From the NCBI GenBank assembly GCA_009692305.1, contig SHZK01000002.1, positions 62,001 through 126,000 on the forward strand: a stretch of DNA of 64,000 nucleotides, given 5' to 3'. The position numbers and the translations under genes were made by a program. Each line of letters opens with the position of its first letter. Position 1 is the stretch's first letter. This DNA comes from Gammaproteobacteria bacterium (GTDB lineage: Bacteria > Pseudomonadota > Gammaproteobacteria > Pseudomonadales > Pseudohongiellaceae). Under the pieces are notes generated by a model that was given only the letters and a program-made list of their open reading frames with translations, was not told the origin of the DNA and did no database searches. Below, one piece after another: positions 54,791 to 63,983 of the stretch.

Positions 54791-56020
54791 TTATTGGTAC
54801 AACAAGCCGCGCATCGCGCCGTGGGTTTGGATCGAGTACATGATGTCATCGTTCTGGATCATGCCAACGAAGACGATGTTTTGTACAGGATCAATCCAGA
54901 ACCAGGAACCGGCAATGCCCCACCACCAATGGGTTCCTTCCGGTGCCCCATTGAATTTCGCCGAGTCATTTACCACCGCGAAATCCACGCCGAACACGTT
55001 GCCGGGATAGAGTGCGCCAATGCCATCGATACTGTCAGGTAACTGATTGCTGCGCATGATCTGCACAGCCGCCTCTGAAAGGATGCGGGTGCCATTGAGT
55101 TCGCCGCCATTCAAATGCATCTGGGCAAACTTCATGTAGTCGCTGGCAGTGGAGGTGAGTCCGCCGCCGCCGGAGAAGAATGCGGGTTTTTCCAGGAAGT
55201 CACCGTTATCCGAGCGCTGCAAGGTGCCGTCGGCGCCTGGTCGATACTGACCGGCGAGTCGGCTGGCTTTGGCGGCTTCAACGTAAAAGCCGGTGTCTAC
55301 CATACCCAATGGGCCAAAGATGCGTTGTTGCAGGAATTCATCAAACGGCTGTCCTGACAGCACTTCAACCAGATAGCCCTGCACGTCTACGGAGATGCTA
55401 TATACCCACTGGGTACCCGGCTGATAACCCAGCGGAATCTCACCGAGTTTTGGAATCTGATCGGCGAGCGCGACATCGCGGCTCATTATGCCAGCTTTCA
55501 AATAGGCATTCGACACCGGACCGGAGGACAGGGGTGGAATGTACATGAGGCCGCCGGTGTGGCTCACCAGTTCCTGAATAGTCATGGGATGCGCGGCTGC
55601 TTCGGTGGCCACTGAGCCATCGGCATTCTCCGCAGTAAACACCTGCATATTGGCGAATTCAGGGATGTATTTCTCCACCGGATCGCTCATCTGAAATTTG
55701 CCTTCATCGTGCAGAATCATGAGCGCGGTGCCAGCTACTGGCTTGGTCATGGAGAAGATACGGAAGATGGAGTCAGTCGTCATGGGCACACTGTCTTCCA
55801 CGATCTGATTGCCGAAGGCCTGACTCATCTGGATCACGCCGTCTTTGGCGATCATCACCACGGCCCCGGAAAGTTTGTTGGCATCTACTCGCGCCTGCAA
55901 GTCAGCCGCGATAGCGTCAAGTCTTGCCTGCTCGATGTCAGCGCCAGCAACGTTGGTAGCGAACAGCACGCCAACGATAAATAATGCAAATGTTCTGGAA
56001 ACCTGCAGATTGCGTAACAT
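54791..56020 (-). CDS. Class C beta-lactamase-fold serine hydrolase
   Basis: 409 residues from ATG 56020, with GGGGG about 9 bp upstream. Signal helix TFALFIVGVLFATNVAGA. The catalytic SxxK is SMTK (S90-K93) in DSIFRIFSMTKPVAGTALM. The Tyr motif is VYSIS (about 205), in place of YxN, and the third motif region is HWWWGIAGSWFW. This is the esterase-type (family VIII) pattern rather than a true beta-lactamase. It is probably a periplasmic esterase or D-aminopeptidase. The upstream gene at 56132 is a paralogue on the same strand, 111 bp away. Confidence 0.86.
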   Translation of the reverse strand: MLRNLQVSRTFALFIVGVLFATNVAGADIEQARLDAIAADLQARVDANKLSGAVVMIAKDGVIQMSQAFGNQIVEDSVPMTTDSIFRIFSMTKPVAGTALMILHDEGKFQMSDPVEKYIPEFANMQVFTAENADGSVATEAAAHPMTIQELVSHTGGLMYIPPLSSGPVSNAYLKAGIMSRDVALADQIPKLGEIPLGYQPGTQWVYSISVDVQGYLVEVLSGQPFDEFLQQRIFGPLGMVDTGFYVEAAKASRLAGQYRPGADGTLQRSDNGDFLEKPAFFSGGGGLTSTASDYMKFAQMHLNGGELNGTRILSEAAVQIMRSNQLPDSIDGIGALYPGNVFGVDFAVVNDSAKFNGAPEGTHWWWGIAGSWFWIDPVQNIVFVGMIQNDDIMYSIQTHGAMRGLLYQ

Positions 56021-56131
56021 GTGAAATACCCCCTTTCGACTTTCTATGTATAAAACTGCGGCTATTAGATCACCAATTGCCAATGCCACCTAGCAGCTCG
56101 GGACGAGCGCTGGCTATAGCGCGCCCAAAGA

Positions 56132-57400
56132 CTAGCGTCGTTCCAACAGCGCGGCGTCAACCATTGCGGAGAACTCCTCACGAAAGCCGGCACCATCGGC
56201 CGGCGACACCTGCGCCATGATTACCGTAATCAGGTTTTGGCTGGGATCGATAAAGAAGCGGGTGCCGGCGGAGCCGTCCCACCAGATCGTGCCCTCACTC
56301 ACTGGAAAATTGTACACTGCCGGATCCATTACCAGATTAAAGCCACCCAGGGTCCAGCCGGAACCCAGCCAATAACCATTGTCGCCAATTGGCATCGCCT
56401 GTTCCGGTACCCCATTGAGATACATCAATTCGGCGGTAGCCTCGCTCAATACCCGCGTGCCGTTGAACTCACCCTTGTTCATTACCATCTGCGCGAAGTG
56501 CAGATAATCCATCACGCTGGAAAGCATGCCGACGCCGCCTTCGATGAGTTTTGGTTTAGCAGTGAACGGTACTGTCTCGATTTCATAAGGTGTCAGCCTG
56601 CCTTCAGTTGGGCGGTACACTACGGCCAGGCGCTCCGCATCAGAGCCGGTCGCCCAGAACATCGTGCTGTTCATCACCAATGGCGCAAACAGATGTTGTT
56701 GCAGATATTCCTCGAATGGCTGTCCTGACCACACCTCTACCAGCTTGCCGAGTATCGTGGCATGAATGCCATACAGAAATGCAGAACCGGGTTGGTGAAA
56801 CAGAGGCACGCGCGCGGCGTTGTCCACCATTTCATCCAGCGTGATATTGCGATCGCGCACTTTGTTCTCGACATACAGCCGCGAGCTGCGACTGCCGAGG
56901 CCCGAGGTGTGGGTCAACAGCTGCGCCACGGTAATGTCACCGACTCGTGCCTGCGTTTGCATAACATCTGTGCTATTAGGATTCAGCAGCACACGCTGGT
57001 CGGCAAACTGTGGCAGATATTTTTTGATTGGATCATCAAACTGGAATTTGTCCTGGTCATACAACTGCAACACGGCAATACTGGTAATCTGGCGGCTCAT
57101 GGAATACAGGCGAAAGAGCGCATCCTTCGGCATCGGCTTGCCCTGCTCCAGGTCCATCTGTCCCAGTGCTTCAAAATAAATCAGTTTGCCATCACGGGCG
57201 ACAGCGGCGACGACGCCGGCAATATCACCGTCATCGATATGTTGTTGCAGTTTTGCCGTGGCCGCCTGCAAGCCGCTGCTGGCAACACCCACGCTCTCTG
57301 GTGTAGCAGTAGTCATCGACTGCGCCAGCACGGACTGGGTAAATCCGACCGCCAACAACAGCGCTGTAATTGATAGCCACGTGCTTTTGTGCCCGAACAT
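56132..57400 (-). CDS. Serine hydrolase paralogue with SxxR in place of SxxK
   Basis: 422 residues, signal helix SITALLLAVGFTQSVLAQ. The fold matches the downstream paralogue: DALFRLYSMSRQITSIAVLQ, LLTHTSGLG, FLYGIHATILGKLVEVWSGQ and IWWDGSAGTRFF. However the nucleophile motif reads S100-M-S-R103, so the general-base lysine of the family is arginine (codon CGC). Everything else is full length and undamaged. It may be a binding protein, a slow hydrolase, or a functional variant. Periplasmic. Confidence 0.82.
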   Translation of the reverse strand: MFGHKSTWLSITALLLAVGFTQSVLAQSMTTATPESVGVASSGLQAATAKLQQHIDDGDIAGVVAAVARDGKLIYFEALGQMDLEQGKPMPKDALFRLYSMSRQITSIAVLQLYDQDKFQFDDPIKKYLPQFADQRVLLNPNSTDVMQTQARVGDITVAQLLTHTSGLGSRSSRLYVENKVRDRNITLDEMVDNAARVPLFHQPGSAFLYGIHATILGKLVEVWSGQPFEEYLQQHLFAPLVMNSTMFWATGSDAERLAVVYRPTEGRLTPYEIETVPFTAKPKLIEGGVGMLSSVMDYLHFAQMVMNKGEFNGTRVLSEATAELMYLNGVPEQAMPIGDNGYWLGSGWTLGGFNLVMDPAVYNFPVSEGTIWWDGSAGTRFFIDPSQNLITVIMAQVSPADGAGFREEFSAMVDAALLERR

Positions 57401-57484
57401 GGTTGGGTCTATTCCTGATATTTGTTGTTATGGATAAATAATTCGTTTTTGAAATCTGCTTCAGAAAACTGATTGAGTGTCTCT

Positions 57485-57525
57485 TCAATCCAACGTCTCC
57501 TCAATCCAACGTCTGCTCAATCCAT
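57485..57525. repeat. 16-bp tandem repeat across the DUF885 stop codon
   Basis: TCAATCCAACGTCTCC (57485-57500), TCAATCCAACGTCTGC (57501-57516) and a partial third copy (57517-57525). The stop codon of the DUF885 gene (57501-57503) lies in the second unit. Unit-number changes would add or remove C-terminal residues. Confidence 0.6.
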
Positions 57526-59384
57526 CGGTCAATGCGCGCATGCATCACCGGCATCGGCACGGCACCCGCGCCAAGTACTACATCGTGAAACGCACGAATA
57601 TCAAACTGGTCGCCGAGAGCTGACTCGGCACGGGCCCGTGCCTGCTGGAAATTGAGCATGCCAATCTTGTAGGCCGTGGCCTGTCCGGGGCCAGTGATAT
57701 AGCGCTTTATTTCCGAGCGTATCGCTCCTTCGGGTATCGCGGAGTTATCGAGAAAATATTGCACTGCTTGATCCTCAGTCCAGCGCTTGGCATGCATGCC
57801 GGTGTCGACCACCAGCCGCACCGCGCGCCAGATCTCGCCGGAGAGGCGACCGAATTCGGAATAGGGATCGGCGTAGCCGCCCATCTCTTTCGCCAGCCAT
57901 TCGGCATAAAGACCCCAGCCTTCGGTGTAGGCCGTAGTGCGATACTGGGTGCGAAAACGCGGCACATCAGTGAGTTCCTGCTGAATTGAAATTTGCATAT
58001 GATGACCGGGATTGCCCTCGTGGTAGGCAATGTCTTCTATCTGGTAGATCGCCAACGTGGACATGTCAGACATGTGCGCATAAAACACTCCAGGGCGGGA
58101 GCCATCCGGCGAGCCGGAACGATAATGCTGCGCCGCTCCAGGTTGCTCGCGAAACGCCTCCACCCGACTTACAGTGAGTGGTGCCTTCGGCAGACGCCCG
58201 AAGAATGCCGGTAATTTTTCGGCGATGGCAGTGAGATGCAGATTGTTCTTGTCGAGATAGTCTTGGCGACCCTCGTCGGTGTCCGGATAATAAAATTGCG
58301 GATCTTCCCGCATGAACATAAAAAATTCCGGCAGCGTGCCAGCGAATCCAGTTTGCGTCATGATCGCTTCCATCTCACCACGCAGGCGTGCCACTTCCGA
58401 CAAACCAATGTTATGAATTTCGTCAGCGGTGAGATCCACCGTGGTCATCAGGCGCAGCCGCTGGTTGTAATAATTCTCGCCATCAGGCAAGGCCCATGCG
58501 CCTTGCGGCACGGCATCGGCGCGCGGCTTGTCTTCTTCCAGCCAGGCCAATACGCTGGCGTATGCTGCCAGCACTTCGCCGGACAATACTGCCCGCGCTT
58601 CCTCGCGCAATGACTGCGCCTGTTGCGCGTCCACCAGATTCTTGTCCACCAAAGCATCGAGCTTGGTTTGCAGGTCTACCCAGATCGGCGAATTCGGCGT
58701 ACTGTCGTTGCTGCTGAATGGAACACCGGCCGTAACACGTCCAATCTCGTCGATGGCAAAATCATAGTCGAAAGCCGGCGGACGAATTCCCAACGCGGCA
58801 GCTGCGCGCGCACGCTCCAGCAGCTGGGCAAACGCGCGGTCAATTTCCCCCAGTCTGGCGATGTAGGCTTGCAGGCCAGCCAGCGTGTCCACACTGTGAA
58901 AAGAAATCATGAAACTGGGCAGTCCCGCATGGGGTCCACCGCGACCGAAAATGTAATTGTGATACTGGAAAGGCACGCTGCTCTCGGCCTGAGCCAGCCC
59001 AAATTCCCACATGTCCCAGCTCAACTTGCCTTCTTCAGTGAGATTGTCGTAGACGAACCCGGAGCGCATGCTCGCCACGCTCTGACGCAGCCACTCCAAT
59101 TGTTGATTTGTTCCCTCGAGTGAGTAGTCATCGAGTTTATCGTTGTCAGTTTTTTCACCGAGTACGGTGCGGGTCTGCGGTGAGAAATCCAGTTGTGCTT
59201 CGTATTGCTCATCAAGCCAGGTGTTGAGACGCTCAGTCTCGACTGCAGCCGCTGCGATGACCGGCGTGGATGCTGTATCAATAGAGCTTGTAGAGGAAGC
59301 AGGATTGTCGTCACCGCAAGCGGCTATCAACAAAGACACCAACAAAGGCAACAACAACCGTAACTCTTTCACTAAGCAACGCAT
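57501..59384 (-). CDS. DUF885 lipoprotein (putative metallopeptidase)
   Basis: 627 residues. LLLPLLVSLLIAACGDD is a lipoprotein signal with the lipobox Cys near 23. The DUF885 hallmark EDIAYHEGNPGHHMQIS (HExxxGHH-like, about residue 460) provides probable metal ligands, and QYRTTAYTEGWGLYAEWLAKEM supplies a further Glu. The gluzincin-like pattern suggests a zinc peptidase anchored in the membrane; few members have been studied. It lies upstream of two serine hydrolases on the same strand (101-bp gap). ATG 59384 is chosen because the signal begins there. Confidence 0.84.
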   Translation of the reverse strand: MRCLVKELRLLLPLLVSLLIAACGDDNPASSTSSIDTASTPVIAAAAVETERLNTWLDEQYEAQLDFSPQTRTVLGEKTDNDKLDDYSLEGTNQQLEWLRQSVASMRSGFVYDNLTEEGKLSWDMWEFGLAQAESSVPFQYHNYIFGRGGPHAGLPSFMISFHSVDTLAGLQAYIARLGEIDRAFAQLLERARAAAALGIRPPAFDYDFAIDEIGRVTAGVPFSSNDSTPNSPIWVDLQTKLDALVDKNLVDAQQAQSLREEARAVLSGEVLAAYASVLAWLEEDKPRADAVPQGAWALPDGENYYNQRLRLMTTVDLTADEIHNIGLSEVARLRGEMEAIMTQTGFAGTLPEFFMFMREDPQFYYPDTDEGRQDYLDKNNLHLTAIAEKLPAFFGRLPKAPLTVSRVEAFREQPGAAQHYRSGSPDGSRPGVFYAHMSDMSTLAIYQIEDIAYHEGNPGHHMQISIQQELTDVPRFRTQYRTTAYTEGWGLYAEWLAKEMGGYADPYSEFGRLSGEIWRAVRLVVDTGMHAKRWTEDQAVQYFLDNSAIPEGAIRSEIKRYITGPGQATAYKIGMLNFQQARARAESALGDQFDIRAFHDVVLGAGAVPMPVMHARIDRWIEQTLD

Positions 59385-59492
59385 AAAAACTCCGGAATGA
59401 ATTGGGTGAGCGAGCTCAGAAGAGCTGAGTGTGTAGCTGCGGGCAACCTACTTGAATTAAGGGCGCGAGCCGCCAACACAGTGCCGGAAACG

Positions 59493-60344
59493 CTAATCGT
59501 TTCGCGGAAGCTTGTCCAGCTGGAGACAGTCTTGCAGTACCGCGCGCCAGTCAAATCCAGGATCTGCCAGCGCCAGAAAATTCGGGTTCAGCAGCGAATC
59601 CTGCTGGTTGTAGCGCAGCGCTTCGAAACGCGTGTTTACCACCGCGCCACCTGCAGCCGCAAGAATGGCATGGGCCGCAGCCGTATCCCATTCACTGGTT
59701 GGTGCCAGCCGCGGATAAAAATCGGCCTTGCCCTCCGCCAGCAGACACAGTTTCAGGGAACTGCCCATACTGACCTCGTCTACTTCCGCAAATGCATGGC
59801 GCAGTTGCGCCAACACTGAGTCCAGCGTCTGATCACGGTGACTGCGACTGGCGACAACCCGCACCCGCTGCTGTACTGACATGCGCGTTGCATGTATTGC
59901 CACTCGCGCAGTATTTGGGTGTTGCACGAAAGCGCCCGTAATCAGGCTGCCGCTGTAAGTGACTCCGGTAACCGGCACATATACCACGCCGAGCACGGCC
60001 GCGCCGTTTTCGATGAGTGCAATATTGACGGTGAATTCACCATTGCGTCTGACGAATTCCCTGGTGCCATCGAGGGGATCCACCAGCCAGTAGCGGTGCC
60101 AGTTTTTCCGAATGGCAAAAGCTATGGGAACTGACTCTTCCGACAACACAGGAATATCCGGCGTCAATGCCGTGAGTTGCTCAACGATCAGAGTATGTGC
60201 GCGCCGGTCGGCTTCGGTAATGGGCGAGTGGTCCGCCTTCAACGTTACGCTGGGTGCTTGCGCCTGCTCGTAGACTTCCAGAATGCGCGCGCCGGCCGCG
60301 AGGGCGATGCTGCTGACGGCCTGCAAGAGCTGTATCTGATTCAT
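59493..60344 (-). CDS. cysQ: 3'(2'),5'-bisphosphate nucleotidase CysQ
   Basis: 283 residues from ATG 60344. The inositol-monophosphatase fold carries the metal motifs VLSEES, WLVDPLDGTREFVRRNGEFTVNIAL and EWDTAAAHAILAAAGG. CysQ removes the 3'-phosphate from PAP left after sulfate assimilation and controls PAPS levels. The start lies well inside a longer open frame whose extra 21 residues look non-coding. It stands alone; sulfate assimilation genes are not in view. Confidence 0.9.
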   Translation of the reverse strand: MNQIQLLQAVSSIALAAGARILEVYEQAQAPSVTLKADHSPITEADRRAHTLIVEQLTALTPDIPVLSEESVPIAFAIRKNWHRYWLVDPLDGTREFVRRNGEFTVNIALIENGAAVLGVVYVPVTGVTYSGSLITGAFVQHPNTARVAIHATRMSVQQRVRVVASRSHRDQTLDSVLAQLRHAFAEVDEVSMGSSLKLCLLAEGKADFYPRLAPTSEWDTAAAHAILAAAGGAVVNTRFEALRYNQQDSLLNPNFLALADPGFDWRAVLQDCLQLDKLPRND

Positions 60345-60610
60345 TATCTGTCCGCAAAATCTTGTGTGTAGTCCGGCAGCGCCGATGCTGGGCGGGATGG
60401 TTTCCAATTATCTGCCTGGTATCAAATTGCTTGTATATATAGAAACAAGAACCCCAACAAGCTGCTGCCGAAGATTAGTTTCTAATTTACACCTGCCTTC
60501 GGTAAGCTTCGGCATGTGCATTCTCTTGTGGACAGGATAGTGCATCACAATTGCACTGTTGCCAAGAATTCGCCAAACCGCCACCAACGTAGCCACGCCG
60601 GAGTCCGTTC

Positions 60611-61270
60611 ATGCCACCCTGGGCAGAAATTGAAACAGTGATGTTCGATATGGACGGTACGCTGCTGGACCTGCATTTCGACGACTATTTCTGGCAAATT
60701 CTGGTGCCCCGTACTTACAGCTCGGTGCATGGCGTGAGTGAGGAAGCTGCCCGGGAAATCATCAATTGCAAGTATGCTGAAGTGCGTGGCACGCTGGACT
60801 GGTACTCACTCGACTACTGGGAGACCGAACTCAATTTTGATATCAAGCACCTGAAACACTCGAATACCGAACGCATTGCCATTCGCCCCAATGTGGAAAA
60901 ACTGCTGGAGGCGTTGCAACTGACTGACAAACGCGTGCTGCTGGTTACCAATGCGCATCCCATTGCGATGGAAATCAAACTCAATCACACGCGCATCCGC
61001 GACTATTTTCACAATTGCATCAGCTCTCACACTTTATCCCTGGCGAAAGAAAATCATGGCTTTTGGAGCGCCTTGCGGCGCACCGAATCTTACGACCCGG
61101 AACGCACACTGCTGTTCGACGACAGCCTGCCAGTGCTGCGGCAGGCACGCCGGGAAGGTATCAAGCATCTTTACGCCATCAAAAAACCGGACAGCCAGCG
61201 CCCGGAACTGACCCTGGCTGAGTTTCCCCAGGTGGCAGACTTCGAACATATGCTGCCGATTGGATTCTGA
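60611..61270 (+). CDS. yrfG: GMP/IMP nucleotidase YrfG (HAD superfamily)
   Basis: 219 residues. HAD motif I is MFDMDGTLLDLHFDDYFW (D near 14 and 16), motif II LLVTNAHP, motif III the Lys in SLAKENHGFW and motif IV TLLFDDSLPVLRQAR. The arrangement matches YrfG, which dephosphorylates GMP and IMP. It is followed 12 bp later by hslR, the same order as in Escherichia coli, supporting the assignment. ATG 60611. Confidence 0.9.
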   Translation: MPPWAEIETVMFDMDGTLLDLHFDDYFWQILVPRTYSSVHGVSEEAAREIINCKYAEVRGTLDWYSLDYWETELNFDIKHLKHSNTERIAIRPNVEKLLEALQLTDKRVLLVTNAHPIAMEIKLNHTRIRDYFHNCISSHTLSLAKENHGFWSALRRTESYDPERTLLFDDSLPVLRQARREGIKHLYAIKKPDSQRPELTLAEFPQVADFEHMLPIGF

Positions 61271-61282
61271 AGGATCGACCGC

Positions 61283-61705
61283 ATGGCTATCTCCAGAGAC
61301 CACCCACCTGCTTCTGCCCTGACCCGGGTGCGACTGGACAAATGGCTGTGGGCGGCCCGTTTTTACAAGACCCGTTCCCAGGCCAAACAGGCTATCGAGG
61401 GTGGCAAGGTGCACTGTGATGGTGGCCGCTCCAAACCCGGTAAGGAAATCGGCATTAATGCGATCATCACCCTGCGGCAAGGTTTTGACGAAAAGACGGT
61501 CCTGGTTACGGGACTCTCAGAGCAGCGCCGCGGCGCACCGGAAGCACAGTTGTTATATGCGGAAACCCCGGCCAGCATCAAACAGCGGGAACTGCTCGCT
61601 GCCCAGCGCCTGGCACAACAGGCTGGCAACCGCGAGACTGCGGGTCGGCCCGACAAAAAACAGCGCCGAGCCATCCATCGCTTCAAGCAATACCCTGAAG
61701 GCTGA
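61283..61705 (+). CDS. hslR: Heat-shock protein 15 (ribosome-associated Hsp15)
   Basis: 140 residues. The S4 RNA-binding domain starts RLDKWLWAARFYKTRSQAKQAIEGGKVHCDG. The basic C-terminal tail (QRRAIHRFKQYPEG) is typical of Hsp15, which binds stalled 50S subunits that carry peptidyl-tRNA after heat shock. ATG 61283 has AAGGA about 10 bp upstream. It is co-transcribed with yrfG. Confidence 0.92.
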   Translation: MAISRDHPPASALTRVRLDKWLWAARFYKTRSQAKQAIEGGKVHCDGGRSKPGKEIGINAIITLRQGFDEKTVLVTGLSEQRRGAPEAQLLYAETPASIKQRELLAAQRLAQQAGNRETAGRPDKKQRRAIHRFKQYPEG

Positions 61706-61880
61706 CGCGGCCCAAAAACGACATGAGTTAGCGCTCTGAGGGGTTATTTGGCATAATGCCTGCCGCCTCACTGTTTGCCGGTTTGAAGCGCCACAATATT
61801 ATATCTATCAATCACTTGCTCAACTGACAGTGCTGTTTACCAGCCATAGCTGCGCGGGCAGGAAGTGAATCGGAGTTATC

Positions 61881-63449
61881 TTGGCCAAGCCTTACAGTGA
61901 AAGTCTCACCCGTTACCACCTGCCTGAATTCAAGCCGCAATGGGGCGCTCTCAAGCGCGGCATCGAGAAAGAATGTCTGCGCGTAACCCCGAGCGGTCAC
62001 ATCGCCACCTCGGATCATCCCTCCGTGCTGGGCTCCACGCTCGCCAATCCTTATATCACCACGGATTTCTCAGAGGCCCTGCTGGAGTTCATCACTCCCG
62101 TCTACGACAACATCGATGAATGTCTGGGCATGCTGGAAAACATCCACCGCTTCACACTGCAGAATCTCGAAAACGATGAGATGATGTGGGTGTCGAGCAT
62201 GCCCTGCCCGCTGGCCGCTGAATCAGATATTCGTCTGGCAGAATATGGCAGTTCCAATATCGGCAGACTGAAGTACCTGTACCGACAAGGCCTGAGCAAT
62301 CGTTACGGCAGGTTGATGCAGGTTATCGCCGGCATTCATTACAATTTTTCCATGCCCGAATCATTCTGGCCCCCCTATCAGAAGATATGTGGTGACCAGG
62401 GCTCCCTGCAGGAATTTCGCTCCAGAAAATACTTGCACCTGATTCGCAACTTCCATCGCTATTCCTGGTTACTGATTTATTTGTTCGGCGCATCGCCGGC
62501 GGCCTGCAAATGTTTCGTACAGGGACGCAAGCACAACCTGCAGCCGCTGGATGACTACAGCCTGTATCTGCGCCACGCTACGTGTTTGCGCATGGGCAAT
62601 CTCGGCTACAAGAGCGATGCGCAGAAGTCACTGTTCGTGTGCTACAACGATATGGCGTCTTACGCAGACTGTCTCGCTACCGCTATGCGCACACCCTACC
62701 CGGATTATGAAAAAATCGGGCTCAAGAAAGATGGCGAATACCTGCAGATCAATGCCAACCTGCTACAGCTTGAGAACGAATTTTACAGCACTATTCGCCC
62801 GAAGCGCGTGATCAAGAAAGGTCAGCGGCCATTGCATGCACTCACTAGCGAGGGCATTGAGTACGTGGAAGTACGGCTGCTGGACTTGAATCCCTATCTG
62901 CCACTGGGCATCGATGCCGAGCAGATTAATTTTCTCGACACATTCCTGCTGCACTGTCTGTTGAGCGAGAGCCCGACGTGTCACAAGCAGGAATTTTTCG
63001 AAGTCTCCAGTAACATCGCCCTCGTGGTGGAGCAGGGTCGCGATCCTGCCCTGGAATTGAATCTTGAAGGGAAGACAAAGGGCATGCGCGAGTGGGCCAA
63101 TGAATTGTGTGCTGATCTTGCGCACAGCGCTGCACTGCTGGACGAGATTAAGGGCAGCAACAAGCATCAGGCGAGTCTCGATGTGCAGACAGCAAAGGTG
63201 AATAATCCGGCACTGACACCTTCCGGAAAAATTCTCGCCGAGATGCAAGCCAACAAACTTTCATTTTTTGATTTCTCCATGCAACAATCGCGTACAAACA
63301 AGGCGTATTTGCAAAACAATGGGCTGGATGCGAAAGCGGCGGCACATATGCGCACGACAGCTGCGCAATCAATAATCGAACAACGGGAAATCGAAGAGGC
63401 GGATGAATTGAGCTTTGATGATTTCCTGACTCAGTGGAATACCAATTAA
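61881..63449 (+). CDS. gshA: Glutamate-cysteine ligase GshA
   Basis: 522 residues of the gammaproteobacterial GshA type, first step of glutathione synthesis. Visible elements are GIEKECLRVTPSGHIATSDHP, TDFSEALLEFITPV, IAGIHYNFSMPESFWPP, VEVRLLDLNPYLPLGID and RTNKAYLQNNGLD. The start is TTG 61881 behind CGGAG (5 bp spacing); no ATG lies in frame before the conserved N-terminus. TTG starts often lower expression. dsbB follows after 21 bp. Confidence 0.94.
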   Translation: MAKPYSESLTRYHLPEFKPQWGALKRGIEKECLRVTPSGHIATSDHPSVLGSTLANPYITTDFSEALLEFITPVYDNIDECLGMLENIHRFTLQNLENDEMMWVSSMPCPLAAESDIRLAEYGSSNIGRLKYLYRQGLSNRYGRLMQVIAGIHYNFSMPESFWPPYQKICGDQGSLQEFRSRKYLHLIRNFHRYSWLLIYLFGASPAACKCFVQGRKHNLQPLDDYSLYLRHATCLRMGNLGYKSDAQKSLFVCYNDMASYADCLATAMRTPYPDYEKIGLKKDGEYLQINANLLQLENEFYSTIRPKRVIKKGQRPLHALTSEGIEYVEVRLLDLNPYLPLGIDAEQINFLDTFLLHCLLSESPTCHKQEFFEVSSNIALVVEQGRDPALELNLEGKTKGMREWANELCADLAHSAALLDEIKGSNKHQASLDVQTAKVNNPALTPSGKILAEMQANKLSFFDFSMQQSRTNKAYLQNNGLDAKAAAHMRTTAAQSIIEQREIEEADELSFDDFLTQWNTN

Positions 63450-63470
63450 TTTTTTAGGCAGGAGCAAGTA

Positions 63471-63983
63471 ATGGCACTGGCAATCCCCGGCAATCGACTT
63501 TTAAACCTTGGCATTTTTATAACCAGCGTCATCACCATTGGCATTGTGCTCTACATGGAACACGTCATGCTGCTGTCGCCCTGCGGCTTGTGTATCACGC
63601 AGCGTGTGTTTGTCATTCTGTGCGGTGTAACCTGTCTTGCTGCTGCCATCCATAATCCCGGCGCGCAAGGCCAAAAGCTCTATGCCTTTGGTGGCGCATC
63701 CATGTGTGTGTTCGGCAGCTATTTCGCCGGTCGCCAGATCTGGCTGCAGAATTTGCCTGAGGACCAGGTGCCCGCCTGCGGACCCGGCCTCACTTACATC
63801 TACGAAAACTTTCCAATCATGGAAACTCTCAGCTTCCTTTTGAAAGGCGATGGCAACTGTGCGGAAGTAGGCTGGCAATTTCTTGGCATTCTGTCGATCC
63901 CGCAATTGGCGCTGATCGCATTCGTGTTCCTGTTCAGCATCTGCATGTTTATCGCCTTCAGAAATCAGCCACAGACTGCTTGA
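63471..63983 (+). CDS. dsbB: Disulfide bond formation protein DsbB
   Basis: 170 residues with four helices. The first periplasmic loop holds C38-G-L-C41 (SPCGLCITQR), the quinone-linked disulfide. The second loop has C103 (PACGPGL) and C130 (GDGNCAEVGW), the pair that reoxidises DsbA. All four cysteines and the Arg after the first pair are present. DsbB passes electrons from DsbA to quinones. ATG 63471 is preceded by GGCAGGAGCAAGTA. It lies directly after gshA. Confidence 0.93.
   Translation: MALAIPGNRLLNLGIFITSVITIGIVLYMEHVMLLSPCGLCITQRVFVILCGVTCLAAAIHNPGAQGQKLYAFGGASMCVFGSYFAGRQIWLQNLPEDQVPACGPGLTYIYENFPIMETLSFLLKGDGNCAEVGWQFLGILSIPQLALIAFVFLFSICMFIAFRNQPQTA

Noticed and set aside
60466-60514. 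TGCCGAAG / CTTCGGCA inverted repeat between cysQ and yrfG
   Set aside because: Only 8 bp, a 33-nt loop and no T run; not enough to call a terminator or operator.
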